DNA from: Pelargonium x hortorum
Lineage: Eukaryota; Streptophyta; Magnoliopsida; Geraniales; Geraniaceae
Assembly (NCBI GenBank): GCA_036897525.1
Contig: JAYMTJ010000001.1
Coordinates: 62,001-126,000 of the forward strand
Reading direction: 5' to 3'
Length of the DNA: 64,000 nt
In this document: positions 38,504 through 50,595 of the stretch, piece after piece
Numbering within the stretch: position 1 is the stretch's first letter
Layout: every line of letters begins with the position of its first letter
Notes under the pieces: model-generated
Databases searched by the model: none
Seen by the model: only the letters and a program-made list of their open reading frames with translations
Told to the model about the DNA's origin: nothing
Made by a program: the position numbers and the translations under genes

Positions 38504-39090
38504 AGTTGAGAATCTTCTTTATCAGGTATGGCTTAGTAGTTACGATAAAAAAAGACTGAGAAATTGAGCAGGAATTTTCTTTTATGCCCTGTTCATAACA
38601 ATTCTTGTAGTAACTGCCGCCGAAATGGAAGCAAAAAAACGGAAACTCCTTCTATAAACGCTAAAGCTGAGCCCACTTACTTAAGGGAAGCCTTCGCTCT
38701 ATCAAAACCTATTTATTGACTGACCTTTTACTCTTCTTTACACTCCCAACCCAAGTATCTTATACGAATGAATATAGAAACCTAGAAGCAGGGAAGCCTG
38801 TAAGGAACGGGCAACTGCAACTCCTTAATGAAAGACTCTCAAGCTAAGAAACCGGGCTATAACTCCGGATTCATCCAAACAATATCGAACTAACTCTAAC
38901 TTCTCTTCATTATTGAAAGACTGACTTCAGCTTTAACATACAAGCTTGACTACCTGACTGAATATCCAGAACCAGGATCCGAAACCGGGAAACCCCTAAA
39001 GAGCAATCACTTTTTTTTAAGACTTGAATTAAAGGCTAATAAACCAAGGAATACAGATCAAATGAAACAGTGCCAATGCTATTATCCAGA

Positions 39091-39184
39091 GTGTCAATTA
39101 TCCTAAGTTTCGAGACTCCGTTAGGTGGTTTTTTTCCTATTCGACCTATTTAGAACCTATTTTGACTCTCTTTTTCTACTGTTT
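39091..39184 (+). repeat. diverged direct repeat of about 95 bp (copy 1)
   Basis: It aligns over its length with 40541-40633. Shared features in order are GTCARTTATC, AGTTT, TCCKT, a TTTCCTATT-like run, GAYCTATTT, a CCTATTTT/CCCTTTTT segment, then ACTMTCTTTTTCTA. Roughly seven in ten bases agree by eye. A shorter third copy (CCTATTCGACCTATT) follows at about 39210-39225. The two long copies lie either side of the most C-rich stretch of the block that holds trnN and trnY. Confidence 0.6.
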
Positions 39185-40540
39185 AGGTACCAATGAAGGT
39201 GTGTGTTTTTTGCCTATTCGACCTATTACCGGGATTGACTATATCTATTTGAATTGCTTATATTATATACTTTCTCTACACGGGTTTCTCTTATCGACTT
39301 GCTTTGTTTAGAGCTAGACTCAAGCAGCTACCTCCTTTTAGTACAAGCTTCTCTTTTGAAAACACTTTTATAACAAATCCATTTCTACTTCATTTCATAA
39401 TCCGAAACCTAAAACAGGAGCTGCCGCATCTTCCTCTTTTGACTATCTCTAACGTCCCTATCTCGTGAAGCAGCTAAACTATAGACGGAGAATGCCTGAC
39501 AAGAGGAAAAGAAAAACCCAGACTCAACCTATTTTCTATTGCAAAAACCAAGACCTCCTAAAGCCAAGAGTTTCTTTCTCTTGTAAAAACGAATCCCTTT
39601 AGACTCTTTCTTACTTTCTTTGATTCCTACATTTCTTTTCTTTCAAACACTAGACTCTATTAGTGGAAACCCGAATTCTTAGAGCTGCACACTCTTTCTC
39701 TTCTGAACTGCTAAACCTGTTACTCTCTCTTCGAAAGACCTATCCTTGTGCTATACCTCCCGCTTTACTGGGCTGGAAGTTCTTTAAACTATTAAACCCC
39801 TTCTTTTGTCAGTCAATTTGCAACTACCGGGTTCTCGGCTCTACTGATAAAGGACTTCCCTATTAGATATAGATAGACCTTTCTCTCCTAATTGAATTCC
39901 CTAAATTGGAACTTCTTACTCTATAAAGCTAACCCTAAGACAAACCCCTTACCACATAACTAACTTTTTAGCTTGGAAACCAGAGGAACAGAAAACAAGG
40001 AATCTAGACGAAATCGATACCCAACATGTCGATTCTCCTTAGTTCGGGTACTTCTTCCGACACCTATATACCACCCTTTATTTAGGCCTTACTTGCCGGA
40101 GTCCCTTTTTGTGAAGAAATTCCAGCTACTAACCTGTAAACTGCTGAACTCTATTAACCCAAGAACCAGGAAACCCCCTACTAGAAACCAGAATCCCTTT
40201 CTGCTAGGCTCTACCACTACTACTCTTTTTAGTACAAACCTCAACACCTTAGTACCTCAAAAAGGTTCAAATCCTATAAAACTTCTCTCTTGTTGACTGA
40301 CAAACCTGCCACTATAACCTGTTATACAGCACTTTATAGAAAACCAGGATTCTGGCTTGCTTGGAAACCTACTTAGAATCTTCCCTTTCTTGGCTTGCTC
40401 CTACCTAAACGAAAGTACTTAAAAAGGATCCCTTTTAGGGGAATTTCTTACAATTTTTTGTTTTTCGCTATAGCTGGACTACTTTTTTTGTTAAAGGGGA
40501 GGGAATTCAAACAAACAAGACTCAAGTTTTTCTCTACAAT

Positions 40541-40633
40541 GTCAGTTATCACCAGTTTAGGTCCTTCGTAAGGCGGGTTTCCTTATTTGATCTATTTCAA
40601 GCCCTTTTTACTATCTTTTTCTATTTATTTGCA
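40541..40633 (+). repeat. diverged direct repeat of about 95 bp (copy 2)
   Basis: Partner of 39091-39184, in the same orientation, about 1.45 kb downstream. The differences are scattered rather than clustered, which points to an old duplication. Confidence 0.6.
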
Positions 40634-41100
40634 ATCTGAATCTATCTAAAAAAACTCTCTAACAACAGACCCCGTAAACCTCAGAACGGGTTTCTTATGC
40701 CCTAAAATAACTTTTTATGACTTAGGACTTCTTTCACTTGCTTAGAGTCTGGCTGCTTACAATTACAAGGGTTAGTACAACAAGAAAAGAAGACATGGAC
40801 TGGTTTCAAGGGAAATCCAACTGTTATCAACTGTCCATCAAAACCGGTTCTGGAAATAGTGAGCGAATGTTGGATCATACAAAGCTACAATTCATTCAGA
40901 GAGGACTTCCTAAGCTTTCCTAATGTACGGGTTACTCCTTTACTTTATCCCTATATCTGGAATATGAAACCTGAAAGAAAACAAGGGAACTGGTAATAAA
41001 AGAAATAAATAAGTTCTAATTTACTCTTCACTTAACTTAGTTCAGAGCTCTTACTTCCTTTCATACCGAGCTTTATCCTAAGAGCTAGACTTGCTTTCTT

Positions 41101-42863
41101 CTTAACTTACTTCTTACTCTTATTCAGAATACCCCGAAAAGAAGTACTACCATTATTACTTTATAATTAGAAACCCTTACATTTTTAGTAAATACTTTCA
41201 AATAAAGGATAATCAGCTAACTATACTTCTTAGACGGTCCTCCTCTTGTGATGGGATACTTCCTTGTTTAGGAAAGTTACAAATGCTCACTCTTCAATTC
41301 CCAAATTATCAATCTTGAATCTAAGAAGTCAATTACTTTCATTCATTCCTAACTCTATTAGTATTGATTGACTTGGGATATCAGTTAGGTTAGTTATAGC
41401 TCTGAACCGAAAGAATTTGAGCTTACTGTACTTTGAATGGGAACAAGGAGAAAGAGAAACCCACTAGATAGAATTGGCTAAGACAGAAAGAACATGACCA
41501 AGATCGAATCAATGAAACCAGGATTACCAGCAATGACTCGACTCGAACCATAAAAAAACTTATCCGGTAGCGTTAGAACAAGTCTCTTAACAAAAGAAAA
41601 GGAGAGGATATAACTATAACGTTAATTTAATAAGGATACTTAGTACCTGACTGAGAGGCTTGTTTACCCAATATAAAATGAGTCTACTTTAATTTTCATT
41701 TAATGCAGAAATATTTATCTTATTCTTTAAAGAAATAGGATATTATAAAAACATGTCATCCGTAGTAGGAAGAAAAGTTAGGATACTTCCCATCAACCCC
41801 CCTTGTAATTCCTCTAGAATTTCCTTTTATAGGAGTAATTACAAACAAAAATTTGAGGGATCTAGCAACCCTATAAACAACTTTTTCGCTAATTGTAAAA
41901 TTTGTCCTAACTAGAGGGAAGAGAGACTTGAAAAAGGCATATCAAGTACAAAAAAAAGGGGGTTCTTTATTTATGTATTTTATAGACTACGAAGATAAAG
42001 GATTACTCGAGATTGTATATATCCATTTGTAGGTTCCACATTAATTTAAGTAATTTAACTTGTTTGAGCGTCTCAGCACCCCTGAGTAACTTAGTTATTT
42101 CATATTAGGGGGAATCTTTAAATCTAAGCAATTCAATTGTCCGCGGAAACTGCCTTTAAACCCAGTCACCCCCTTCGTTGAGTATCGTGCTAGCGTACTC
42201 AAAGTTGTCTATTTATTCAGGGTAATCCGTTTATTAGTTCTGAGTGCACGAATGGATCTATTATTCCCTTTTATTTGAAATATTGTTTGTTTGTTTGTTA
42301 TTTCACTCTTCTTAGAGTCAAGCTCTTATTTGTGACATTTTAACAATATTAAAAAGGAATAGCTAGTTATCGAGGTAGGGGCAATACCAGAAAAGTTTTA
42401 TTAACGGCATAGGTATACGTAGTAAGATATTATTATTATTCGTATTTGTTTGTTTGTAATTCACAATTACTAATAAGGGGTTAGGTTAGTAGGGGGTTTT
42501 CCCACTGTTACTTATAATTTTAGGGTTTTTTTAAGTAGGGCCTACTTTTCATAATCATAAGAACTCTACTTTAATCAAATTAAAGAGGTTAGTATAACCC
42601 GAATGAATGGAGTAGATAAATGCTTCAGTTAAGCGAGTAGCTCTTTTCCTTGATCAGTAGAATCACTTAGATAATAGTCTTCACTCAGTGTAATTTAGGG
42701 AAGCTTTAACTTGTGATTCTGGTCTTCCATCTTGCTTTTGTCTTACTGATTATGAAGGATCTTTACCAACTATTGGTGTTATTAAGAAAAATGAGAAAGA
42801 CCCACTCTCCCTCCTTATTTGTAATATTTGACAAAATACCTTAGATCTTGGCTGTGGATATAT
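41101..42863. other. AT-rich non-coding DNA, no gene seen
   Basis: Only microsatellites are noted. A minus-strand T-arm-like string near 41527-41541 has no supporting arms. Confidence 0.5.
42283..42299 (+). repeat. (TTTG)4-type microsatellite
   Basis: About four TTGT units; a three-unit version recurs near 42448-42458. Confidence 0.85.
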
Positions 42864-42936
42864 AACGATAACAGGACTTGAACCCTAGGATGCTGGTTAC
42901 ATGAACCGGTGCTTTACCACTCGAGAGAAAAACAGT
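42864..42936 (-). pseudogene. tRNA-like relic, isotype unclear (CAT in the anticodon region)
   Basis: On the minus strand this carries a D-arm-like stretch with GAGTGGTAAAGC, an anticodon-arm-like stretch GGTTCATGTAACC, and a T-arm-like AGGGTTCAAGTCCT, in tRNA order and spacing. The stretch GTGGTAAAGCACCGGTT is nearly the same as the corresponding part of the trnQ relic at 14326-14342. The anticodon stem only closes properly with a loop of five bases, or of seven out of register, so the isotype cannot be fixed. The CAT in its centre suggests Met or Ile(CAU), and Thr(UGU) is also possible. The 5' acceptor strand does not pair with the 3' one. It lies about 50 bases downstream of the trnS-like relic on the same strand, which supports a decayed tRNA cluster. 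Confidence 0.45.
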
Positions 42937-42986
42937 AAGAGAATAAGAGAAACTGGAGGAAACTCAGAATAGCTCTGAACAAAGTG

Positions 42987-43082
42987 AGGAGGAAAGCGAG
43001 TCGAACCCATCATAATCAAACAAGAGTTTGTTTGTATTAGTCAACCTTGCCGTAAAAGACAATATGCTATCCCTATCCCTCC
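42987..43082 (-). pseudogene. class II tRNA relic, resembling trnS(GCU)
   Basis: Read on the minus strand, seven bases at 43082-43076 (GGAGGGA) pair fully, with one G:T wobble, with the seven at 42994-42988. A perfect 7-bp hairpin with a four-base loop (43034-43017) sits where a long variable arm belongs. It is followed by a T-arm-like ATGGG TTCGACT (43010-42999). Both the acceptor strand and the sequence TGATGGGTTCGA recall plant mitochondrial trnS(GCU). The D-arm cannot be recognised and the anticodon loop is not clear (GGTTGACTAAT stands where GGTTTGCTAAAT would be). The 3' half of the T-stem is lost and the element is about 8 nt longer than normal. I read it as a decayed tRNA-Ser. A chance fold is less likely because acceptor pairing, variable arm and T-loop all fall in the right order and spacing. 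Confidence 0.5.
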
Positions 43083-45575
43083 ACCAAAATCAAATGTATA
43101 AAACTTATTGCCATAATCAATGAGCTAAAGACTTTATAAGTGATTTCTAAACTCTTTATTCCAAAGTTCTTGAAGAAGGTAAGATTTATCTTGGGAGTAG
43201 TTGCGGAAAGTAAAGGAATGTCCTAATAGGGGTCACCTATTATTACTACGTAGATCTAATGTTATCCTTTGGTTACGAAACTCGAGCTTCTATCGTAAAT
43301 ATAGTAAATATACAAGGTATTCGATAGTGTCCTCTTGATATTTCTTGGTATGAAAGACTTTCTTCAAGGGTATAAAATTCCTGCAAGGTTTTCTCGAGTT
43401 CTCACAAAAAAAGCTAGGATTTTAGTATCCGAGTAAAGTAAGCAAGACCTAGGTTAATATTGAACTCTTTATTTAGATAGAGTAAGTTCCTCTTCCTATA
43501 ACAAGGACCCCCCTTTGGTAGTTAAAAAACTCCAGGGATAATTAAGAAGTACTTCTATGGGAAATCCATCGCCGGAGTATGAAGGACCCAAGTTATCTAT
43601 GCCTTTAAGTATCAACTCAGGGTATACCCACGAAAATATAGGGTTAGTTATAGACCAGGTTTTTTTTTAATAATTCAGTCAATAGAAAGAGGGCATTCTT
43701 TGTTGCATCTTTTCTCCTTAATAAGGGTTCCTTTGCTTGGCAGAACGAAGAGGATTTACTATTTACTTTTTTTTAGAAACAAGGTTGTATTCCTGAATAC
43801 CGAATCTCTCTTGCTGCTGAGTCCTATAACTACCAGTCCAAGCTGTCCATTGCGAATGTATTCTTACAGTAACTGACTACGTACGCCGGTAAAGGAGTCT
43901 TTACTAGCCTGATTCGATTACCAGTCCATGTCTGCAGCCTACTCTAAACCAGACCTATAAACCATCACTCACTTGAAAGCCGAGTAAAACCTTTCAATTC
44001 TTAACTTTTGATCAAAGGACTTATGAAAGCAAGCTAAGGCTAGTTTGTTCTAGTCGGTTCTTGATTGAAAGCTGTTGTTTATTATCTTAGAACAAAAGTT
44101 CTACTTATAATTGAATAAATATTGGAGAATGAGGGACCTTCTTGAAGCTCTCCTAAAAAAATCCCTCAGAAAAGAAGTAAGTCCGTATGTTCAACTAACC
44201 GGCTTAAAAGTGGTTGCTGGCTTTCCTAAAAGCTCTCCGCGAAACTAGGAGCTGAGCTTCAAAAAAACTAGAAATTAACCTAAGCAGTATTTAGTCTGTG
44301 GTCCCCTAATATACCAATTCTTTTAAAAACATTTTGAGTAATTTCCAGTAGAGTTACTTATTTATTATAATTAATTATAAGGGCTTAAAATCTGAGTTTA
44401 CTGCGTGCGAAAAATACAATATTGTTGCACCTAATTTTGATGTACAAAGGTTCCTGCCGGCTCCCTATTTAAGAAACCCTAGTGTTGAGAATAAGCAATA
44501 AATTGAAATAATTGCAAGATTTAACGGAAGGCTATAAAACTAAGAGACATCTCCCATAGCTTTTTTATTTATAGGGCAAGTTTCTATGCTTATATATTAT
44601 AAGATACCAACTAGAGAAGGATTCGTTTAGTTTCTTTTTATTACCTTAAAGCTATAGATATTTATTCAAAAGAATTAAGTATGTTTACTCCTTTTAGGCT
44701 CCCGCATTTTATTTAGTCTTGGTATTACTAGTTACAGGGCTCTTCCCTTTTTAAGCAAACATTAGGAGATACTTTAATCTTTGACCTTATCAAAGAACGA
44801 GCTCTTATCCGGAAAGTCAAGGTTTACTAAATTCTTTTTAGCTTTAAGACAGTAATCTATTTTTCTACAGTGAGAGTAGTTATTCTGGTGTTTTATCACC
44901 AAAAAAATGATAGTTTACCTTCTAATCCAGCTTTTACCGGGAACCCCTACTTTTTTATTTATAATTGGAGCGCGGTCGTAAGAAGTATTAACTACCATAA
45001 ACTAAGAGTGATTCCTGAGTAGTAGATTTTGTAAGTTTATGGGATCGGCATATTTTTGGGGTAAGGGTAATTCTGTAACATTTTAATCTGGTAGCAAAAA
45101 AACTGGAATTACTTTCAAAAGAAAGGACTTAGGATAACGAATACAAACTAAACTCTATAAGGTTTCAATTCAAATAACGCGGATATAGGACTTTCGCAGG
45201 TCCTTTAGAATATAGGGAGGATTCTGCTTTGGTGAGAGCCGTAGCATTGCTTTTTAGTAACAAATTAAGAAGTTTTTCTGGTCTTAATAGGGTTAACTAT
45301 CAAAATACTCTTATTACTATGACAACTCCTACAAACTATCTGAGTAATACTAAATGTACAAATAAGACTAATACAATAGAATACAACTCCTATCAGGACA
45401 GGGAAATACTACAATATAGCAGCATAGATTCCTATGTAAGGTACAGATTCTTATTCTTCATGCTAGCTCTTAAGAAATAGGTCGGTCTGGTCTTTTAAGA
45501 TTATGAAAGGTATTCTGAATCTGAAGTTGGTGTTATAAGTAAGTCAAGTGAAAGAGTTCTAGTTTCTGGGTCCAC

Positions 45576-45587
45576 CCATGGCCATGG
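45576..45587. repeat. 12-bp palindrome CCATGGCCATGG
   Basis: An exact 12-bp palindrome built of two CCATGG units. Palindromes this short are common by chance, though few this G+C-rich would be expected in such AT-rich DNA. No function can be assigned. Confidence 0.5.
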
Positions 45588-45924
45588 AATTAGAGGGACT
45601 CACTGCTTGAAGTGTTAATTAACAGGCACGCTTTCCAGGTATCTTTTGTTGGCATTTCAAGAGATAAACTATAAGAGTTGCAGCCTTTTTTTTGTATTCC
45701 TCATTTGTTTCTAGTTGTAAGTCCGTTAAAAGGTTGAAGGGGTTTTGCTTTCTCTTTTTTCGGTTTCTGATTGAATAGAAATTCCTAGAATATAGAGGAG
45801 AAGTCAGGTTTTCAGGTCTTAAAGTGTAAGGGTTTTAGTATTTTATATACTATTGGGCCCTAACCTCGTAAACTAAGGCTGTTTAGTAAGATGGATGGTA
45901 CTCATTATCAAGTTTCTCTTCTCT

Positions 45925-45944
45925 TAAAATAAAATAAAATAAAA
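45925..45944 (+). repeat. (TAAAA)4 microsatellite
   Basis: Four TAAAA units in a row. Confidence 0.9.
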
Positions 45945-46189
45945 GCATAAAACAAGAGGAATGTCCTTAAACTGATCAAACAATCTAAATCTAAAGGAAT
46001 TCTCTAATTAATTTATTATAAAAATTATCAAGAACAAGTAAGATATAAAAAGACTCTAACTCAATATTCCAAACGAATACTTAAACATATAACAAAACAT
46101 ATAACATAAGGAGGCGCTTACAATAGGTATCCATTATTAGGTGTATCCAATCCTGCAACTCTAACTAAGGCTCTAATTAAAATAATAAT

Positions 46190-46220
46190 CAGAGGTTTCG
46201 AAGAGACTCTTCGAAATCTG
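46190..46220. repeat. near-perfect inverted repeat (hairpin)
   Basis: Arms TTTCGAAGAG (46196-46205) and CTCTTCGAAA (46207-46216) are perfect with one central base. Beyond a two-base bulge (46194-46195), CAGA and TCTG extend the stem by four pairs. No neighbouring gene is seen, so its role is unknown. Confidence 0.7.
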
Positions 46221-49200
46221 AGTTGTATCCAGAAGATAGTTTGTCTCTTTATACGTCCAATAGTTCCTTGGAAAAGAAGGTACGTAGTACAATTTATCCA
46301 TTTTGTCAGATGCTCCTGAATCGAGGACTATCTAGTTCGCTCTTTAGTTTAAGACAAGGATAACATTCTAGGCATCTCACAGATACTGATCGGGAGTGCT
46401 CTTAGCACTCAAGAGGATATTGGGATAGAAAGGTAGACTCTTGTACAAGATTATTGTATTGAATAAAAGAGACAAGGGGCTAGTTTGCCTTAGATGTGCA
46501 GAGTACTAGAAAAATATACAAAAAAGGTATAGGTGTTATGCTTTCACTTAAGAAATGACTCTAAGAGGTCTGAAAAGACTCTATTCTTTTCTATAATAGT
46601 GGAGGAAACGCTCAATCAAATAGACACCAAATTCAATCTAACAAAACTAACAGAAACATTCTCCTTCTACTTATTTACCCCATTCCCAATCTCATAGACA
46701 TCTAGGCACTCAAGGCTAAATATAACTAACAGACACTAAAGGCACACTCAGCTGACTCCCACAAACATGTGGAATCATTCTATCATTCTAATCGTAAAGG
46801 TACTAATGAATAAGAAAACCTGTAATTGTCATGACAGTTGAAAAGGAAACAAATAACTCGAACGAAGAGGTATGAGGAACACATCTCTATTCGAGGTGAC
46901 AAAGCTTTTAAGAATTAGATTATAGATAGAGGTGGATTACTAATTGAGAGAATTATTCCGAACTTTGGTAACTAAAATACATAGAATAGAGATATAGATT
47001 AGGAAAGTCAAAAAGCAGGCTATACTTCTACCAGCCTCTACTATATATAAAGAGTCATTTCATACAAATAAGAAATGGATTGTAGAGAAAAGGTCAAATT
47101 GAGCTACTACTAATCTAAGAATCTTGAGCAAGCAAATTGAAAAGAACTATGAGGAATAAATTACCAACCAATTAACATGTAAAATCGGACAAATCTTAGA
47201 AAATCCGTCTATTTAATGCTACACAAATTGAATGACTCTTCTATTAAGTGATTCTAAAGAGTTACTTTTCTTAAATGATGGTATCGCCCCTGGTTAAGTA
47301 CAAGATTTTCCTCAATTGACTGAAAGGTTCCTTAGTTGGTAGACTTTCAAGGCTTGATAGAGGTGGTTTCCTTAGGTTAGGAACTCGGCTAATAGCAAGT
47401 AATACATCCGTTAGCTTAGCAGAATTCTAATATTACTTATACCCTGACACAAGAGTCCGCGGGAAGGAGAAGGAGCCTCTAACTCTATAAATATTATAAA
47501 GTTCGTTTAACTTTACCTTGCTCAAGGTGCACTTTTGGTTATACTATAATCATAGAAATACGATTCTATCCTTTCAAAAACAAGGTCTATCCGCTCTAAT
47601 TAGTTAATAAAAGGAGATGATTTTTTCTTTTTCTTTTTATTCGATTAGAAGCTCCTAGTGAAGGGCGCCAATACCTTACGGGGATTGTATACGAAACTTG
47701 AATTTCGTTTTTTTTATACTTGCTGTAAAAGCTCAAACTTGAGGAGTCCAAACCCGCTAAAGAAATCTTGGTTGTTGATTCTTAAGGGTTCTAGAGGCAT
47801 CCTAGAGTTTATTAAAAACTTTATATATGTACCGATTAGGTGTAATTCTTTTGTATGTTAGTATGCCCAGCCGAGCTAAACACCATCATATTTCTTGATT
47901 GACAGGGCTGCCCTGGACCCCTCTAAACTTAGAACTCTTTATCTTAAATAAACTAACAACAAGGAATTCCTTCAAATCAAATAGGGAAAACTCCTTGCTT
48001 ACTACCTTAGGAGTGCCCTATATATTTATTACTAAGTAAAATAGAGTTCTAAGCCTTCTTGTCCCGGTAATAAGTTTAAAGTCCATCGAAGTTTAGAATA
48101 GATCCTGAGTGTCTTTCTACTACAATATTTATACACAACTTAAACTTAATTTGTGAACCTATACTTTTTTTTGCCCTACCGAATTTCGGTTTTTTTTGGT
48201 AAGGGATAATATTTGTGTATCAAGGAAAGTTAAACCAAGTTTTTTGAAGTTCTATTCCAAGGCAAGTAAGAACTTTGCCAGCTTTTAGTAAGAAGAAGTT
48301 CCACCTATTCTTAATATTATATAATAGTCAGTCACAACAGCCCTCTCAGGATCCTACCTAGATTGTCCCGCTCATAGTGTCTTGTTTAGTTAGTCTTAGA
48401 TTAGAGATTCATTTAATAGAGTAAAATATCGACCGTTCAAGCATTACAAAAATTCGTTTGGGCCAACAGGTATCGCTGAATGAGAGCCTGTCATCTCAGT
48501 CAAACCGGTAGACTACTTACTTAAATAAACAAGGTTGTAGAACATAAAGCTTGCAGTACCTCTTGTATGACTCGTTAGCAGTGAGAGATTTAGCTTAATA
48601 CAGAGTTAAACTCTAATGTAATGGGAATGGCACTGCAGGGTTTATAACAAAGGGGACTCATTGAAATGAAAGAAGAGTTGTCTAAGTCTTCGTTCCAACG
48701 TACTCTATTTCTTTTAATAGCTCTCGTAAAGAGTCTAATTTTACGGCATAATTAATATCTTATATTTTGCCTTTTCAAGGTATTCTCTTATGAACGTTCT
48801 AGGTAGTGGGGATATGAAAGAAGCTATGAATAAGAGTCAAAGTTTTACAGGTCTGTTAGAGAGTTTTTCAATTTAGTTTCTCTGAATGATATGGGGCCTA
48901 AGTAAAGAGTCCTTTATAGAAAGTTTTTCACTCGATAAACTTTAACGGGAACCTCTTTACTATACTTATTTCTTGTAAAAAAAAACCGACTTAGGTCCTT
49001 CTATCTTAGCTTAGAAACCCTGCATTAGACTGCTAAAAAAGCGGGAAATCTTCGGCATATGGCACTTCCATAAGGGCCTATTATAGACGAAAAGTGGTAT
49101 AAAGATAAAGGTTTAAAACTTGTAAAAAATCCAATTTAAGTATATGCATTAGAAGATTCCTCGCTTGAAGTAACAACTAATAAACTTGAGCCTATATCCG

Positions 49201-50579
49201 TAAAGAACAAAAGCTCCCGGCTACTAACTAAATTCTTACACAAATTTATAACCAGGAGTTCTAGGTATTTCAAAAGTAAAGAAAACCTTGTCTCAGTAGA
49301 GGCACTCCGCAGTATACATACCTAAGTGAAAAGCTCTCATCATAAGCAAAGAAGACTTTCACACAGTGTTACTTTAACTTTCCTCAAAAAACACCTCCGC
49401 AATGAGAATGGACAATACAATAAGCTTCGCATTTGTTAAACCCCTAGCTCTAAACCAGCCCTTAATTTTAACAGTAGTGCCCGGCGCATCCCGAGACTTC
49501 TAATTTCAACCTATTTTAAAGTCCCTATAACAACAGAGTTTCTCTAAGCTCTTTTACTGTTTTTTTTTCTATAACGGGTTCATACCGAGGCGATAGATAC
49601 TATTGAGTCAAAGCAGTTTTTTTAATTATTTAATTATATATAGTCTTTTGCGAGAACTTGGATTGGAGTGGTAAAGTCCCTTTTTTATATAAACCCTTCC
49701 TAAGTCATTTTTTCTTAATAAAGGGAGTTTCCCCGAGAGTCCTGCATTAAAGCCTCACAAGCAGAAAGCTCCCCCTTTGTAACCTGTCATAGAATTGGGG
49801 AGGATACCCGATTGTGTCTCTCTTCCGGGAAAGATTATGTTCTATTTAAGCGATTTCAATCCCTCATTTTGTAGCGGTATTCAAAAGTTTCAAATCAAAG
49901 GAGGAAAAGATCCTCTGCAGTACTGCGAAAGGGAGTCTAGCTACTCAACTAGGCGCTTTTATAAGAGAAAATAGATAGCTTTGTCTCCGTCACCCAAACT
50001 CTTTTTTATTCCTTATGTATGGAATGTAGGACTCTGGTAACCGAAGTACATAAATATGAGCAACTCCCCCTTTTTAGTGAATCTATTAGAAGTAAACCCC
50101 GTCTTTAGATCATTTTGTTCCGAATACAAAAAACTAGCAGTCCCAGTTCTTTTTGTTTTTGGGTACAGTACGCTTTTAGTGTAAATAAATGGCATAAGTC
50201 CTGCTTAAGGGTTATTTATATAACCGTTGAGAATTCTTGTGCAGTCAAATTAAGCCCTTTTATTTTCTATTTTAAAAACGGGAGTCTAACTGCATTTGTC
50301 TAGTCACGCTTTCTTTTTCTCTTCAAGGGCTTCCTTAATTAGAAACTAAAGAAGTCTTTTCTACAAGTAAACAGGATTCGAATTCATGCCTGCGTACCCT
50401 CAAATTCAGAATTCTGTAACATTTCAATGCAATAAATTGAGTATTATTTCACTCACTAAATAAAATAGATGTGTGTGTATAAAGGGTCTGATCAAAAAGC
50501 GCTATTCTAGTCTAGGGATTTCTTTTGATTCTGGAATTTCTGAAACGAGACATATTTTACTAAATACCGGGCATAATAA

Positions 50580-50595
50580 GTGCTAGCCAAGAAAC
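50580..50595 (+). repeat. short dispersed motif GTGCTAGCCAAGAAAC
   Basis: The same motif, with small changes, is found at 23226-23239 and 23474-23488. The three copies probably derive from one old dispersed repeat; nothing longer aligns clearly. Confidence 0.4.

Larger units (their letters stand above)
38504..41100. other. C-rich block downstream of trnY
   Basis: C exceeds G strongly on the + strand (18 to 4 in 39901-39960, 20 to 7 in 40141-40200). Frames of 67, 107 and 61 codons (39663-39866, 39973-40296, 40738-40923, all +) occur here, but stop codons (TAA/TAG/TGA) are depleted by the C-richness itself. Their products are proline/threonine-rich and unrecognised. nad2 exons, often found downstream of trnY in angiosperms, are not recognisable. 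Confidence 0.45.
43083..46189. other. AT-rich non-coding DNA
   Basis: No gene is recognised. The 83-codon frame at 45229-45480 (+) is rich in N, T and Y, as expected of A-rich DNA, and matches nothing known. Confidence 0.5.

Noticed and set aside
38379-38567. 62-codon frame containing AERSKATDCK and RRFESCLS
   Set aside because: It is the translation of the trnY gene and its flanks.
39973-40296. 107-codon frame rich in proline and threonine
   Set aside because: Produced by C-rich skew that removes stop codons; a frame of this kind is expected there.
50380-50440. Minus-strand string with TACGCAGG ... TTCGAATCCTG, like the 3' part of trnY
   Set aside because: A CATGAA insertion splits the T-arm and no acceptor or D-arm can be found; resemblance could be chance.
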